Source: Gammaproteobacteria bacterium (GTDB lineage Bacteria > Pseudomonadota > Gammaproteobacteria > Eutrophobiales > Eutrophobiaceae). Taken from it: a stretch of DNA of 64,000 bases. Each line of letters begins with the position of its first letter. Positions within the stretch are counted from its first letter, which is position 1. The notes below the pieces were generated by a model. The model was not told where the DNA came from. It made no database searches and saw nothing but the letters and a program-made list of their open reading frames with translations. The position numbers and the translations under genes were made by a program. This document shows positions 17,094 to 24,704 of this stretch, piece by piece. The stretch lies in assembly GCA_012103475.1 (NCBI GenBank), contig WLWS01000003.1, positions 248,001 through 312,000 of the forward strand. The letters run 5' to 3'.

Positions 17094-18086
17094 ATGTCTG
17101 AATCTCCAATTCTGGTAACCGGTGGAGCCGGTTATATCGGTAACCATGTCGTCCATGCTTTGCTTGATCTCGGTTTTTCGGTTGTCGTTCTGGATAACCT
17201 GTCTACTGGCCGGCGTGAAGCGATACCGGATAATTGTGAATTTGTATTAGGGGATGCAGGGGATAAGGAACTGCTTGCGAAGGTCTTCAAAGAATATGGA
17301 ATTAACTCAGTATTACATTTTGCAGGCTTCATTATTGTTGAAGAATCCGTAGAAGATCCGCTTAAGTACTATCAGAATAACACGCTGGTATCGCTAAAGC
17401 TGATTGAGTCTTGCGTTGAAGCGAAAATAGACAATTTTATTTTTTCATCGACCGCGGCAGTCTATGGTGATGCCAGGGAAATTCCGGTACTTGAAAGTTC
17501 GTCTCTGGCGCCCTTGAATCCCTACGGTTTTTCAAAAGCAATGACCGAGCAGATGCTGCGAGACGCTGCTGCTGTGTCTTCCCTGAATTATATTATTCTT
17601 CGCTATTTCAATGTCGCCGGTGCCGATCCGCAAAGACGGACCGGCCAGCGTTCTAAACAATCGACCCACCTGATCAAGCTGGCCTGCGAGACAGCTCTGG
17701 GCAAAAGGGAACAAATTACTGTTTTTGGCAATGACTACCCCACCCCTGACGGTACTTGTATACGGGATTATATTCATGTCAGCGACCTGGCCATGGCCCA
17801 TGTTAAAGCATTGGAATACTTGCAAAATAACCAAAACAGCCTGTTACTCAACTGTGGTTATGGCGAAGGGTCTTCAGTTAGTGAGGTGCTGACCACACTG
17901 CAAAAGGTAATAGGTCGCGAAATCAACATTGTTCAGGGCCCCAGACGCGCTGGTGACGCTGCAGAACTGGTTGCTAATAACTCCAGACTGCTATCTGAAC
18001 TTGACTGGGAACCGCAATATAATGATTTAAAAACAATAATTTACGATGCTTTAGAGTGGGAGAAAATTTACTGCGAGGGAATGTAA
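17094..18086 (+). CDS. galE: UDP-glucose 4-epimerase
   Basis: GalE interconverts UDP-glucose and UDP-galactose with bound NAD, giving sugar donors to the glycan genes downstream. Starting from the ATG at 17094 the product is 330 residues. It has the Rossmann site VTGGAGYIGNHVV, the catalytic YGFSK (YxxxK) and the serine region FSSTAAVYG, plus the GalE-specific GTCIRDYIHVSDLA and NCGYGEGSSVSEV. The upstream TTG at 17085 has no advantage. A hairpin terminator follows, so it is probably transcribed separately from the exopolysaccharide operon. Confidence 0.94.
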   Translation: MSESPILVTGGAGYIGNHVVHALLDLGFSVVVLDNLSTGRREAIPDNCEFVLGDAGDKELLAKVFKEYGINSVLHFAGFIIVEESVEDPLKYYQNNTLVSLKLIESCVEAKIDNFIFSSTAAVYGDAREIPVLESSSLAPLNPYGFSKAMTEQMLRDAAAVSSLNYIILRYFNVAGADPQRRTGQRSKQSTHLIKLACETALGKREQITVFGNDYPTPDGTCIRDYIHVSDLAMAHVKALEYLQNNQNSLLLNCGYGEGSSVSEVLTTLQKVIGREINIVQGPRRAGDAAELVANNSRLLSELDWEPQYNDLKTIIYDALEWEKIYCEGM

Positions 18087-18108
18087 GACCGCCTGGACGC
18101 CCTGAGTG

Positions 18109-18128
18109 CCTGATTCAGTCAGGTTTTT
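18109..18128 (+). terminator. Hairpin terminator after galE
   Basis: CCTGA and TCAGG form a 5-bp stem around TTCAG, followed by five T residues, 23 bases after the galE stop. The stem is short, so strength is uncertain. Confidence 0.5.
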
Positions 18129-18158
18129 AGTTCTTCACCAGTTTTCAGTTTTTTCACT

Positions 18159-18180
18159 TCCGACGAATTTTTCTGTCGGA
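18159..18180. promoter_or_regulatory. Inverted repeat TCCGAC-N10-GTCGGA
   Basis: Perfect 6-bp arms lie about 230 bp upstream of the sigma-54 promoter. The location suits a distal enhancer site, but no T-tract follows, so it is not a terminator. Function is inferred from position only. Confidence 0.3.
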
Positions 18181-18210
18181 CCCTGCAAAATAGGAAGAGA
18201 GTCTTAATAT

Positions 18211-18230
18211 GTGTCTCCTGACGGTGACAC
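18211..18230. promoter_or_regulatory. 20-bp near-perfect palindrome, candidate PrsR enhancer site
   Basis: GTGTCTCC-TGAC-GGTGACAC pairs at seven of eight arm positions. It sits about 180 bp upstream of the sigma-54 promoter, in the range used by NtrC-type activators such as PrsR, encoded 4 kb downstream. The binding protein is inferred. Confidence 0.4.
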
Positions 18231-18388
18231 AAAGCTCGCTGACGTTCGCGACGTAGTTGATGGAAGTTCCATTGCTCTCTGAATCAGTCATTTTTCCCTT
18301 CAATCACCATCATGTAAGCATTTGAAATTAAAGGACTAAATTTTATTACAAATTACTTTTGAGAACCTGTTCACAAAAGCTCTGTGAT

Positions 18389-18404
18389 TGGCACTGATGT
18401 TGCT
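18389..18404 (+). promoter_or_regulatory. Sigma-54 (RpoN) promoter of the exopolysaccharide locus
   Basis: TGGCACTGATGTTGCT matches the sigma-54 consensus TGGCAC-N5-TTGCW at every defined base, with GG and GC exactly 10 bases apart. It drives rightward, with a predicted start near 18415 and a leader of about 90 bases before the priming sugar transferase. PrsR, encoded in the same cluster, has the GAFTGA loop that contacts sigma-54, so a PrsK-PrsR-RpoN circuit is the natural reading. Confidence 0.8.
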
Positions 18405-18436
18405 GACTAGATTGGTAATAAAAGATTCTCAAGCTC

Positions 18437-18447
18437 TAAACGGGTTT
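18437..18447 (+). repeat. 11-bp motif TAAACGGGTTT, shared with prsK upstream region
   Basis: The same 11 bases occur, in the opposite orientation, at 20192-20202 inside a perfect palindrome before prsK. Here the copy lies in the leader, about 22 bases after the predicted sigma-54 start. Such pairs of sites can be operators for one regulator; this copy is not itself a full palindrome. Confidence 0.35.
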
Positions 18448-18506
18448 GTAACTAATAAAAACGAACATTAACAACATTTAAAAAGTTAACCAGGGAAATC
18501 AAGATA

Positions 18507-19907
18507 ATGTACAGAATATTCGGACACTACGTCCCCAAGACTATGTTTATTTTTGGCCTTTTCGAAGCGCTGGTATTACTGGTCTCAGTTCATCTGGCTC
18601 TGTTCATTGGTTTGCAATGGAATTACTTCGATTTGAGTTTTCAAATTTCATACGCCAATCTACCACTGAATACGATATTTTTTATCTGTGCGATTCAGGC
18701 CGCCATGTTTGCCATGGGGCTTTATAGCCGCGACTTGAGAGACAGGCCTAGACTGGTTGCTGTCCGTATAGCATTAAGTCTGGCGCTGGGTTTACTTGTG
18801 CTCAAAAGCATGGATTTGTTATTACAGGTGAGATTACTTGAATTCAATATGCAACTAATCGCTCTGGCATGTTCTTTTATAGGAATACTGTCTAGCCGGC
18901 TGGTCTTATATAAACACACGGAAAAAGTGTTAAAGCACAAAACTGTAATCGTCGGAACTGGTGAGAAAGCACAATATATTGAAAGACTTCGACGCAGCAC
19001 CGATAGTTTTGGCGTCGAGATTATGGGCTACGTAGATATTAGCGAGCAGAAAAATCATTTCGTTGCGGAAGATAAAACTATCAAACTTGAATCTTCACTG
19101 GCCGATTACATCAGAGAGAATGAAGTTGAAGAAATTGTCGTCGCAGTTGACGACAGGCGATCGACAATCACGCATGATGAGTTACTCGAATGTAAAATGA
19201 TGGGTGTTAATATTATCGACGTTAACAACTATCTGGAACGTCAGCTAGGAAAGATTTCCCTTGATACTTTTCAGCCAAGCAGCTTCGTATATTCCGATGG
19301 TTTTTCTCAAGTTGCCAAGCAAAAATACAAACGTGTACTCGACGTCGTAATCAGTTCGACAATGCTTCTTCTAAGCGCGCCAATTATGCTCCTTGCTGTA
19401 CTTTCTGTTTTAATTGAAAGCAAGGGTAAGGGGACTGTACTTTATCGTCAGCAACGAGTGGGCGCGCATGGCAAAACTTTTGAGATTCTTAAATTTAGGA
19501 GCATGACTGAAGACGCTGAAAAAGATGGCGTTGCGGTCTGGGCTGCTAAAAATGATGCCCGTGTTACTAAAGTCGGTGAGTTTATTAGAAAAACACGAGT
19601 TGATGAATTGCCCCAGCTATTTAACGTACTAAAGGGGGAAATGAGTTTTGTCGGACCGAGGCCAGAGCGCCCACAGATTGTCAACGATTTAGCTCGTGAT
19701 ATTCCTTTTTATTCTCTTCGACATCATGTCAAGCCTGGTATCACCGGTTGGGCACAAATTTGCTATCCTTACGGCGCCAGTGTCGAAGACTCTCGGCAGA
19801 AGTTGCAATTTGATCTCTACTATTTGAAGAATTACAGCTTCTTTCTTGATTTAGTTGTATTAGTTCAGACAGCTACAGTGATCCTTTGGGGTAAAGGGGC
19901 GAGATAA
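18507..19907 (+). CDS. Polyprenyl-phosphate sugar phosphotransferase, XrtA/PEP-CTERM type
   Basis: This enzyme primes exopolysaccharide synthesis by moving a sugar-1-phosphate to undecaprenyl phosphate at the inner membrane. The 466-residue protein has four N-terminal helices, a central CoA-binding-like Rossmann region (TVIVGTGEKAQYIERL) and a C-terminal bacterial sugar transferase domain with KRVLDVVISSTMLL, the catalytic LKFRSMTEDAEKDG, RKTRVDELPQLFNVLKGEMS and VGPRPERP. The arrangement resembles TIGR03013, the priming transferase tied to PEP-CTERM systems. It is the first gene after the sigma-54 promoter and is followed by prsK. Sugar specificity cannot be read. Confidence 0.93.
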   Translation: MYRIFGHYVPKTMFIFGLFEALVLLVSVHLALFIGLQWNYFDLSFQISYANLPLNTIFFICAIQAAMFAMGLYSRDLRDRPRLVAVRIALSLALGLLVLKSMDLLLQVRLLEFNMQLIALACSFIGILSSRLVLYKHTEKVLKHKTVIVGTGEKAQYIERLRRSTDSFGVEIMGYVDISEQKNHFVAEDKTIKLESSLADYIRENEVEEIVVAVDDRRSTITHDELLECKMMGVNIIDVNNYLERQLGKISLDTFQPSSFVYSDGFSQVAKQKYKRVLDVVISSTMLLLSAPIMLLAVLSVLIESKGKGTVLYRQQRVGAHGKTFEILKFRSMTEDAEKDGVAVWAAKNDARVTKVGEFIRKTRVDELPQLFNVLKGEMSFVGPRPERPQIVNDLARDIPFYSLRHHVKPGITGWAQICYPYGASVEDSRQKLQFDLYYLKNYSFFLDLVVLVQTATVILWGKGAR

Positions 19908-19920
19908 GAGGGCGCGATTA

Positions 19921-19939
19921 AAGAGAATCAAATTCTCTT
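19921..19939 (+). terminator. Hairpin after the sugar transferase gene
   Basis: AAGAGAAT and ATTCTCTT form a perfect 8-bp stem with a 3-base loop, 14 bases after the stop codon. What follows (GTTCGTTTGG) is only modestly T-rich, so termination may be partial. Confidence 0.4.
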
Positions 19940-20189
19940 GTTCGTTTGGAGTACCTGATAGCGAACTTTCCATATAAATCCTGCAATTAAGGCGGAAACG
20001 CTAACACAACATACTCAGGCAATTACACGTTGAATTGTTCGGAGGAATGACGTTGTTGTGCCGACATTCAGAAAATACCAAAGAGACACCATTTACCACC
20101 AAGAGTGTAACTCAAGGTAAATCCACAATGTTCAATTGTCAGTAGCTTAAACCCATGAAATCCGAGTAAATAAGGCTACTATTTAGGAA

Positions 20190-20203
20190 GTAAACCCGTT
20201 TAC
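20190..20203. promoter_or_regulatory. Perfect palindrome GTAAAC-CC-GTTTAC upstream of prsK
   Basis: Six-base perfect arms flank CC. The reverse strand contains TAAACGGGTTT, found also in the leader of the sugar transferase transcript. A second, wider inverted pair (TTACAATTC / GAATTGTAA) begins inside it. It is a good operator candidate for control of prsK-prsR. Confidence 0.45.
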
Positions 20204-20406
20204 AATTCCAGCATCCCCGAATTTACGTTTTGGTAGAGAATTGTAAGATTTTGGCGGGGCGTAAAGTTGCTTAATGACATCTACAAATACATCAAATATT
20301 GATTCTCTATGAAAATCAATTTGAAACTAAAAGCAATTACCAGGGAGTGAGATAGGTTTAAAAATTTTAAGTGGAGCGACATTTAAAAATATTAGACATG
20401 AATTAC

Positions 20407-22488
20407 ATGGACAACATATCGATAATCAGTAATCTGCTCGGTGCTGCATTTTTCTTGCTCCTGGCAGTGTTACTATTAATAAACTGGCGACATCAATTAG
20501 TTGGTGCCTTACTAATACTCTGTTCTTTAATTTCTTCAGTTTGGTTTTCATTTATTACCTACAATACATTGTCCGGTGATATACCACTGATATGGATAAA
20601 AGTGGTGGAAACAGTTCGCGATTGTTCCTGGTTGGTATTTTTATACGTAGTTTTGAAACAACGTCCTGATATCAGTATCTCGACACGCTTCAAGATCATG
20701 ATCCCATTTGCCATTTCCTTTTTAACTTTGGCTCTCATTACGCTTATTATTTTCCAGAATAAGTTTGGTAATTTTCAGTTAGAAATTCTTAATAAAGTAA
20801 GTATTAATTATATCGGTTATTTATTGGTGGCATTACTTGGTCTTTTATTAGTAGAACAGCTATATCGCAGCACATTACCAAGCGCCAGATGGGCAGTAAA
20901 ATTTCTATGTCTTGGCATTGGAGGGATTTTTGCCTACGACTTTTTTCTATATTCAGAAGCTCTTTTGTTTAACCGCATTAATTCCGATATTTGGTTCGTA
21001 CGTGGAGCTGTTAATGCCATGTGTGTGCCTCTAATTGCCGTTGCTGTCGCCAGAAACCCGCAATGGAAAATGGAGTTGTTCGTGTCAAGGCACGTTGTTT
21101 ATCAAAGCACAGCTACTTTTGTTGCTGGCGTGTATCTCATGTCAATGGCAATAATTGGTTATTATATACGTAATTTTGGTGGCACATGGGGAAGCGCCCT
21201 GCAGATTGTATTTATTTTCGGGGCATCGTTATTTCTTGTTGTATTTATTTTCTCAGAACAAATGCGAGTTAGACTGAAAGTCTATCTGGCAGAGCATTTT
21301 TACAAAAACAAATACGATTACAGACAGGAATGGCTTGGTATAACCAGAATATTATCTGAGAACAAAGACGATAACGAACTTTACGGAAACATTATTCGTG
21401 CTGTAGCCAAAATCATGAATAGCCCCGGTGGTGGTATTTGGCTTGAAGATCATACTAAGCTTTATAGAAAAACTGCTTCATTGAGTTTTCATGAAAATGT
21501 CGATGAGGAAATCCATCTTTCACCAGAGCTGATCGAATTAATGACATCAAGTCATGCTGTAATCAATCTAAGCAGATATAGAAAGCAGCCCGAGGTTTAT
21601 AAAAAAATAGAACTTCCTGCAAAACTGTCTTCTTATGACGATATTTGGTTAATGGTGTCTCTAATAAATGGTGATTCTTTACTTGGGTTTTTATTGATTT
21701 TACGTCCGCACACTGAAATCTCATTTGAAGCAGAAGATATCGACCTTCTCACGACTGTTGGTAAGCAGATCGCAAGTTACATTGCTTTATTACAAGCAAC
21801 TGAGAATTTGGCAGAAGCAAGGCAATTTGAAGCTTTTAACAGGTTATCTGCTTTCGTCGTTCACGATATTAAAAATCTGGTAGCACAATTATCACTTATT
21901 AATACAAACTCAATTAAATTTAGAAATGAACCAGAGTTTATTGATGATACTTTTTTAACTATAGAAAATTCCGTCAGTAAAATGAAACGTTTGCTTGCAA
22001 ACTTACGCAAAGAGGAAATACTCGGAACGCAGGTAAATCAGCAAATTAGTGTGAACGAACTACTTCGGCGTGTTGTTACTATCAGAAGTGTTGAATTACC
22101 AGTACCAATAATCGAAAAAATGGAATCGGATTTATTACTGACTCTCAATAAGGATGAACTGGAATCCGTTCTGGAACACCTTGTTCAGAATGCCCAGGAA
22201 GCAACAAGTGACGATGGTAATGTGACTTTATCATCGTCACTTGTAGACAATGAGATTAGAATCTACGTTCGTGATAATGGATCGGGTATGGATGACGAGT
22301 TTATTCGTAAGCGGCTATTTAGACCCTTTGATACGACAAAAGGAAATGCGGGAATGGGAATAGGGGTATACGAAAGTAGAGCGATTGTGCAAGCGATGGG
22401 TGGAAGAATACGGGTTGAAAGTAAAGTCGGAAAGGGGACAGTTTTTACAATTTGTTTACCCCTAACCAAGATAAAATCAGAAGATTAA
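20407..22488 (+). CDS. prsK: PrsK, PEP-CTERM system sensor histidine kinase
   Basis: PrsK is the membrane kinase paired with PrsR in XrtA exopolysaccharide loci. About eight transmembrane helices fill the first 300 residues, then a GAF-type domain, then a histidine kinase core: phospho-acceptor FVVHDIKNLVAQLS (His near codon 498 of the ORF), N-box LVQNAQEATSDDG, and G-boxes DNGSGMDDEF and GMGIGVYES. The start is unsure: GTG 20371, ATG 20398 and ATG 20407 are all in frame with no clear ribosome site; I prefer 20407 because MDNISIISNLLGAAFF fits the usual N-terminus. prsR follows after 22 bp. The signal sensed is unknown. Confidence 0.92.
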   Translation: MDNISIISNLLGAAFFLLLAVLLLINWRHQLVGALLILCSLISSVWFSFITYNTLSGDIPLIWIKVVETVRDCSWLVFLYVVLKQRPDISISTRFKIMIPFAISFLTLALITLIIFQNKFGNFQLEILNKVSINYIGYLLVALLGLLLVEQLYRSTLPSARWAVKFLCLGIGGIFAYDFFLYSEALLFNRINSDIWFVRGAVNAMCVPLIAVAVARNPQWKMELFVSRHVVYQSTATFVAGVYLMSMAIIGYYIRNFGGTWGSALQIVFIFGASLFLVVFIFSEQMRVRLKVYLAEHFYKNKYDYRQEWLGITRILSENKDDNELYGNIIRAVAKIMNSPGGGIWLEDHTKLYRKTASLSFHENVDEEIHLSPELIELMTSSHAVINLSRYRKQPEVYKKIELPAKLSSYDDIWLMVSLINGDSLLGFLLILRPHTEISFEAEDIDLLTTVGKQIASYIALLQATENLAEARQFEAFNRLSAFVVHDIKNLVAQLSLINTNSIKFRNEPEFIDDTFLTIENSVSKMKRLLANLRKEEILGTQVNQQISVNELLRRVVTIRSVELPVPIIEKMESDLLLTLNKDELESVLEHLVQNAQEATSDDGNVTLSSSLVDNEIRIYVRDNGSGMDDEFIRKRLFRPFDTTKGNAGMGIGVYESRAIVQAMGGRIRVESKVGKGTVFTICLPLTKIKSED

Positions 22489-22510
22489 TCAAAATACTTA
22501 AGGGAAGCTT

Positions 22511-23875
22511 ATGGCGAGATCAAAAACAGAAGTTAGAAAGCTCTTGGTGGTTGAAGACGACGCAGGCTTACGTAAGCAATTAAAATGGTGCTTTTCTGAT
22601 TACAAACTATATATGGTAAGTGATCGTAAAAGCGCTATAACAGAAATACAAAACAATCAGCCACCAGTCGTAACACTGGACCTGGGATTACCACCTGATC
22701 CAACTAATGCAGCAGAAGGTTTGGCGACCCTGGAGCAAATACTTTCAATCGAACCGAATACAAAAGTAATTGTTGTTACAGGTAACGATGAAAAGGAGAA
22801 CGCACTGAAAGCGATAGCGATGGGTGCTTATGATTATTATCAAAAACCTGTCGATCCCGAAATATTGAGTCTGATTGTAGAAAGGGCTCATAATTTGTGT
22901 AGCTTGGAGCAGGAAAACAGAAAGTTAATTGAGGAAAAATCCAGCAGAGCTTTGAAAGATTTTGTTACTGCAGATCCTCGAATGGTTAAGATGTGTCAAA
23001 CAATTGAGAAGGTGGCACCGAATGATGTGAGCGTATTATTGTTAGGAGAAAGTGGCACTGGTAAGGAATTACTGGCTCGTGCTCTTCATGAGCATAGTCA
23101 TCGAAAAGATAATTCGTTTATTGCTATTAACTGTGCAGCCATTCCTGAAACATTACTGGAGAGTGAGTTATTCGGTTATGAGAAAGGCGCATTTACCGGT
23201 GCTCAGAAGAAAACGCTGGGTAAAATCGAATATGCACATGAAGGCACGCTTTTTCTGGATGAGATTGGCGATTTGTCTCAGGCTTTGCAGGCCAAACTAT
23301 TAAGGTTTTTGCAGGAACGAGTTATAGAACGTGTTGGCGGGCGGGAAGAAATACCAGTCGATGTACGAATTATATGTGCTACACACCAGCAACTGGAAAC
23401 TAATATGAAATCCGGTACTTTCAGGGAAGACCTTTTTTATCGGATTAGCGAGGTTACTATAGAAATTCCTCCACTACGTGAAAGAGTCGGGGATGCAGTT
23501 CTACTGGTTAAGTATTTTATGGAAATGAGTACTAGTGATAAAACTAAGCCCCTCAGGTTGAGCGAAGAAGCAATAATGGCAATAGAGCAATATGACTGGC
23601 CCGGGAATGTTAGAGAGCTAGAGAATAAGGTGAAACGTGCTACAATTATGTGCGAAAACAGTCGCGTTAACGCTGAAGATTTGGAACTTAATGTCGTTGA
23701 CACTGATGAGCTTGGTTTGAACCTGAAATCCGCCAAAGACAAGCTCGAGCACGAACTATTATCCAGAGCTCTGTTACGCGGTAATGGAAAGCTGACTCGC
23801 GCTGCAGAGTTACTCGGTGTCAGTAGACCCACATTGTATGACTTACTGGACAAACATGATCTGAAAGAGAAATAG
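22511..23875 (+). CDS. prsR: PrsR, sigma-54-dependent response regulator
   Basis: PrsR activates sigma-54 promoters after phosphorylation by PrsK. The 454-residue protein has a receiver domain (LLVVEDDAGLRKQL with the phospho-aspartate in VTLDLGLPPD and lysine in YYQKPVD), an AAA+ domain with Walker A GESGTGKE (about residue 179), the sigma-54-contacting GAFTGA (about 226), Walker B LFLDEIGDL and arginine-finger region, and a C-terminal Fis-type helix-turn-helix (KLTRAAELLGVSRPTLYDLL). AAGGGAAG forms the ribosome site. The sigma-54 promoter at 18389 is its obvious local target. Confidence 0.95.
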   Translation: MARSKTEVRKLLVVEDDAGLRKQLKWCFSDYKLYMVSDRKSAITEIQNNQPPVVTLDLGLPPDPTNAAEGLATLEQILSIEPNTKVIVVTGNDEKENALKAIAMGAYDYYQKPVDPEILSLIVERAHNLCSLEQENRKLIEEKSSRALKDFVTADPRMVKMCQTIEKVAPNDVSVLLLGESGTGKELLARALHEHSHRKDNSFIAINCAAIPETLLESELFGYEKGAFTGAQKKTLGKIEYAHEGTLFLDEIGDLSQALQAKLLRFLQERVIERVGGREEIPVDVRIICATHQQLETNMKSGTFREDLFYRISEVTIEIPPLRERVGDAVLLVKYFMEMSTSDKTKPLRLSEEAIMAIEQYDWPGNVRELENKVKRATIMCENSRVNAEDLELNVVDTDELGLNLKSAKDKLEHELLSRALLRGNGKLTRAAELLGVSRPTLYDLLDKHDLKEK

Positions 23876-23967
23876 GATGGCTTGGAGTTAATTGATGATC
23901 GGGGAATTACTTAAAGAATGTTCAGGTAATTCTGTGTTTTCTTCAGTTACATTTTATACATGCGCTT

Positions 23968-23983
23968 GAATATCTGGATATTC
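23968..23983. promoter_or_regulatory. Perfect palindrome GAATATC-TG-GATATTC before the export gene
   Basis: Seven-base perfect arms around TG lie 31 bases before the export lipoprotein start, in the only sizeable gap (139 bp) after prsR. It is placed to control the downstream export and assembly genes. It has no T-tract and is not a terminator. Confidence 0.45.
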
Positions 23984-24014
23984 ACTCTTAGTTAAGTATC
24001 GGGAGACTATTACT

Positions 24015-24659
24015 ATGGGCTTACACAAGCTAGCACTTTCAAATTTAAATTTATCTCTATTGGCAATAATAATTTTGATTACTGCCGGTTGTAATATGAC
24101 AGGTGCAAAAAACTCACTGTCAGTTGATCAGATGCCTGCTAGTGCACCCGAATTCGACTATCTGATTGGACCGGGTGATAGATTGAATATATTCGTCTGG
24201 CGAAATGCAGATGTATCGGCTGATGGTATACCCGTAATGCCAGATGGACGTATATCATCTCCTCTGGTTGGAGACATGATTGCTAGTGGCAAGACCCCGA
24301 TACAATTGGCAAAAAATATTGAAGAAGTGCTATCTGAAGTTATAAAAAACCCTTTGGTTACGGTTACTGTGACTAACTATGTTGGAGGTTATGCTCAGCA
24401 GGTAAGAGTTGTTGGTGAAGCGACCACACCAAGAGCTTTACCTTATAACAATAATATGACTTTACTTGACGTCATGATCGCTGTTGGAGGATTGACTGAG
24501 TTCGCGGCAGGAAACAAAGCAGTCATCGTTCGTGAAGTCAATGGAGTTGAAACTCAATTCAACGTCAAGCTTGAGGACTTGTTGAAAGGTGGTGATATCA
24601 GTGCCAATGCAAAGGTAGCGCCGGGTGACATAGTCGTAATCCCAGAATCCTTGTTCTGA
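24015..24659 (+). CDS. Polysaccharide export outer-membrane lipoprotein (Wza-like, XrtA-associated)
   Basis: This 214-residue protein begins with a lipoprotein signal (LAIIILITAGC, lipobox cysteine near residue 27) and has the Poly_export domain (FDYLIGPGDRLNIFVWRN, VMPDGRISSPLVGDM) and one SLBB domain (VRVVGEATTPRALPYNNNMTLLDV). It is short for Wza because the C-terminal barrel helix is absent, as is usual in the TIGR03027-type proteins of XrtA loci. It should form part of the periplasmic/outer-membrane conduit with the TIGR03016-like barrel downstream. GGGAG provides the ribosome site. The chain-length gene follows after 45 bp. Confidence 0.93.
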   Translation: MGLHKLALSNLNLSLLAIIILITAGCNMTGAKNSLSVDQMPASAPEFDYLIGPGDRLNIFVWRNADVSADGIPVMPDGRISSPLVGDMIASGKTPIQLAKNIEEVLSEVIKNPLVTVTVTNYVGGYAQQVRVVGEATTPRALPYNNNMTLLDVMIAVGGLTEFAAGNKAVIVREVNGVETQFNVKLEDLLKGGDISANAKVAPGDIVVIPESLF

Positions 24660-24704
24660 CAAAAAATAAAGAACCTGCTTTATTAATAAACGCACGTATT
24701 TTCA

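Larger units (their letters stand above)
18087..18506 (+). other. 420-bp regulatory region before the exopolysaccharide locus
   Basis: No coding frame is supported here. The stretch holds, in order, a galE terminator, two inverted repeats (18159-18180 and 18211-18230), a sigma-54 promoter (18389-18404) and, in the transcribed leader, an 11-bp motif shared with the prsK upstream region. Each is listed separately. Confidence 0.75.
19908..20406 (+). other. About 460-500-bp spacer before prsK
   Basis: No coding frame is supported. It holds a hairpin just after the sugar transferase, a perfect 14-bp palindrome (20190-20203), a pair of 9-bp inverted arms (20200-20208 and 20238-20246) and a weak sigma-54-like element (GG-N10-GC with TTGC at 20257-20270). 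A separate promoter for prsK-prsR is therefore likely. Confidence 0.6.

Noticed and set aside
20257-20270. Second sigma-54 promoter before prsK
   Set aside because: GG-N10-GC and TTGC are present, but the bases after GG (GCG) do not match CAC. Kept only as a note in the spacer entry.
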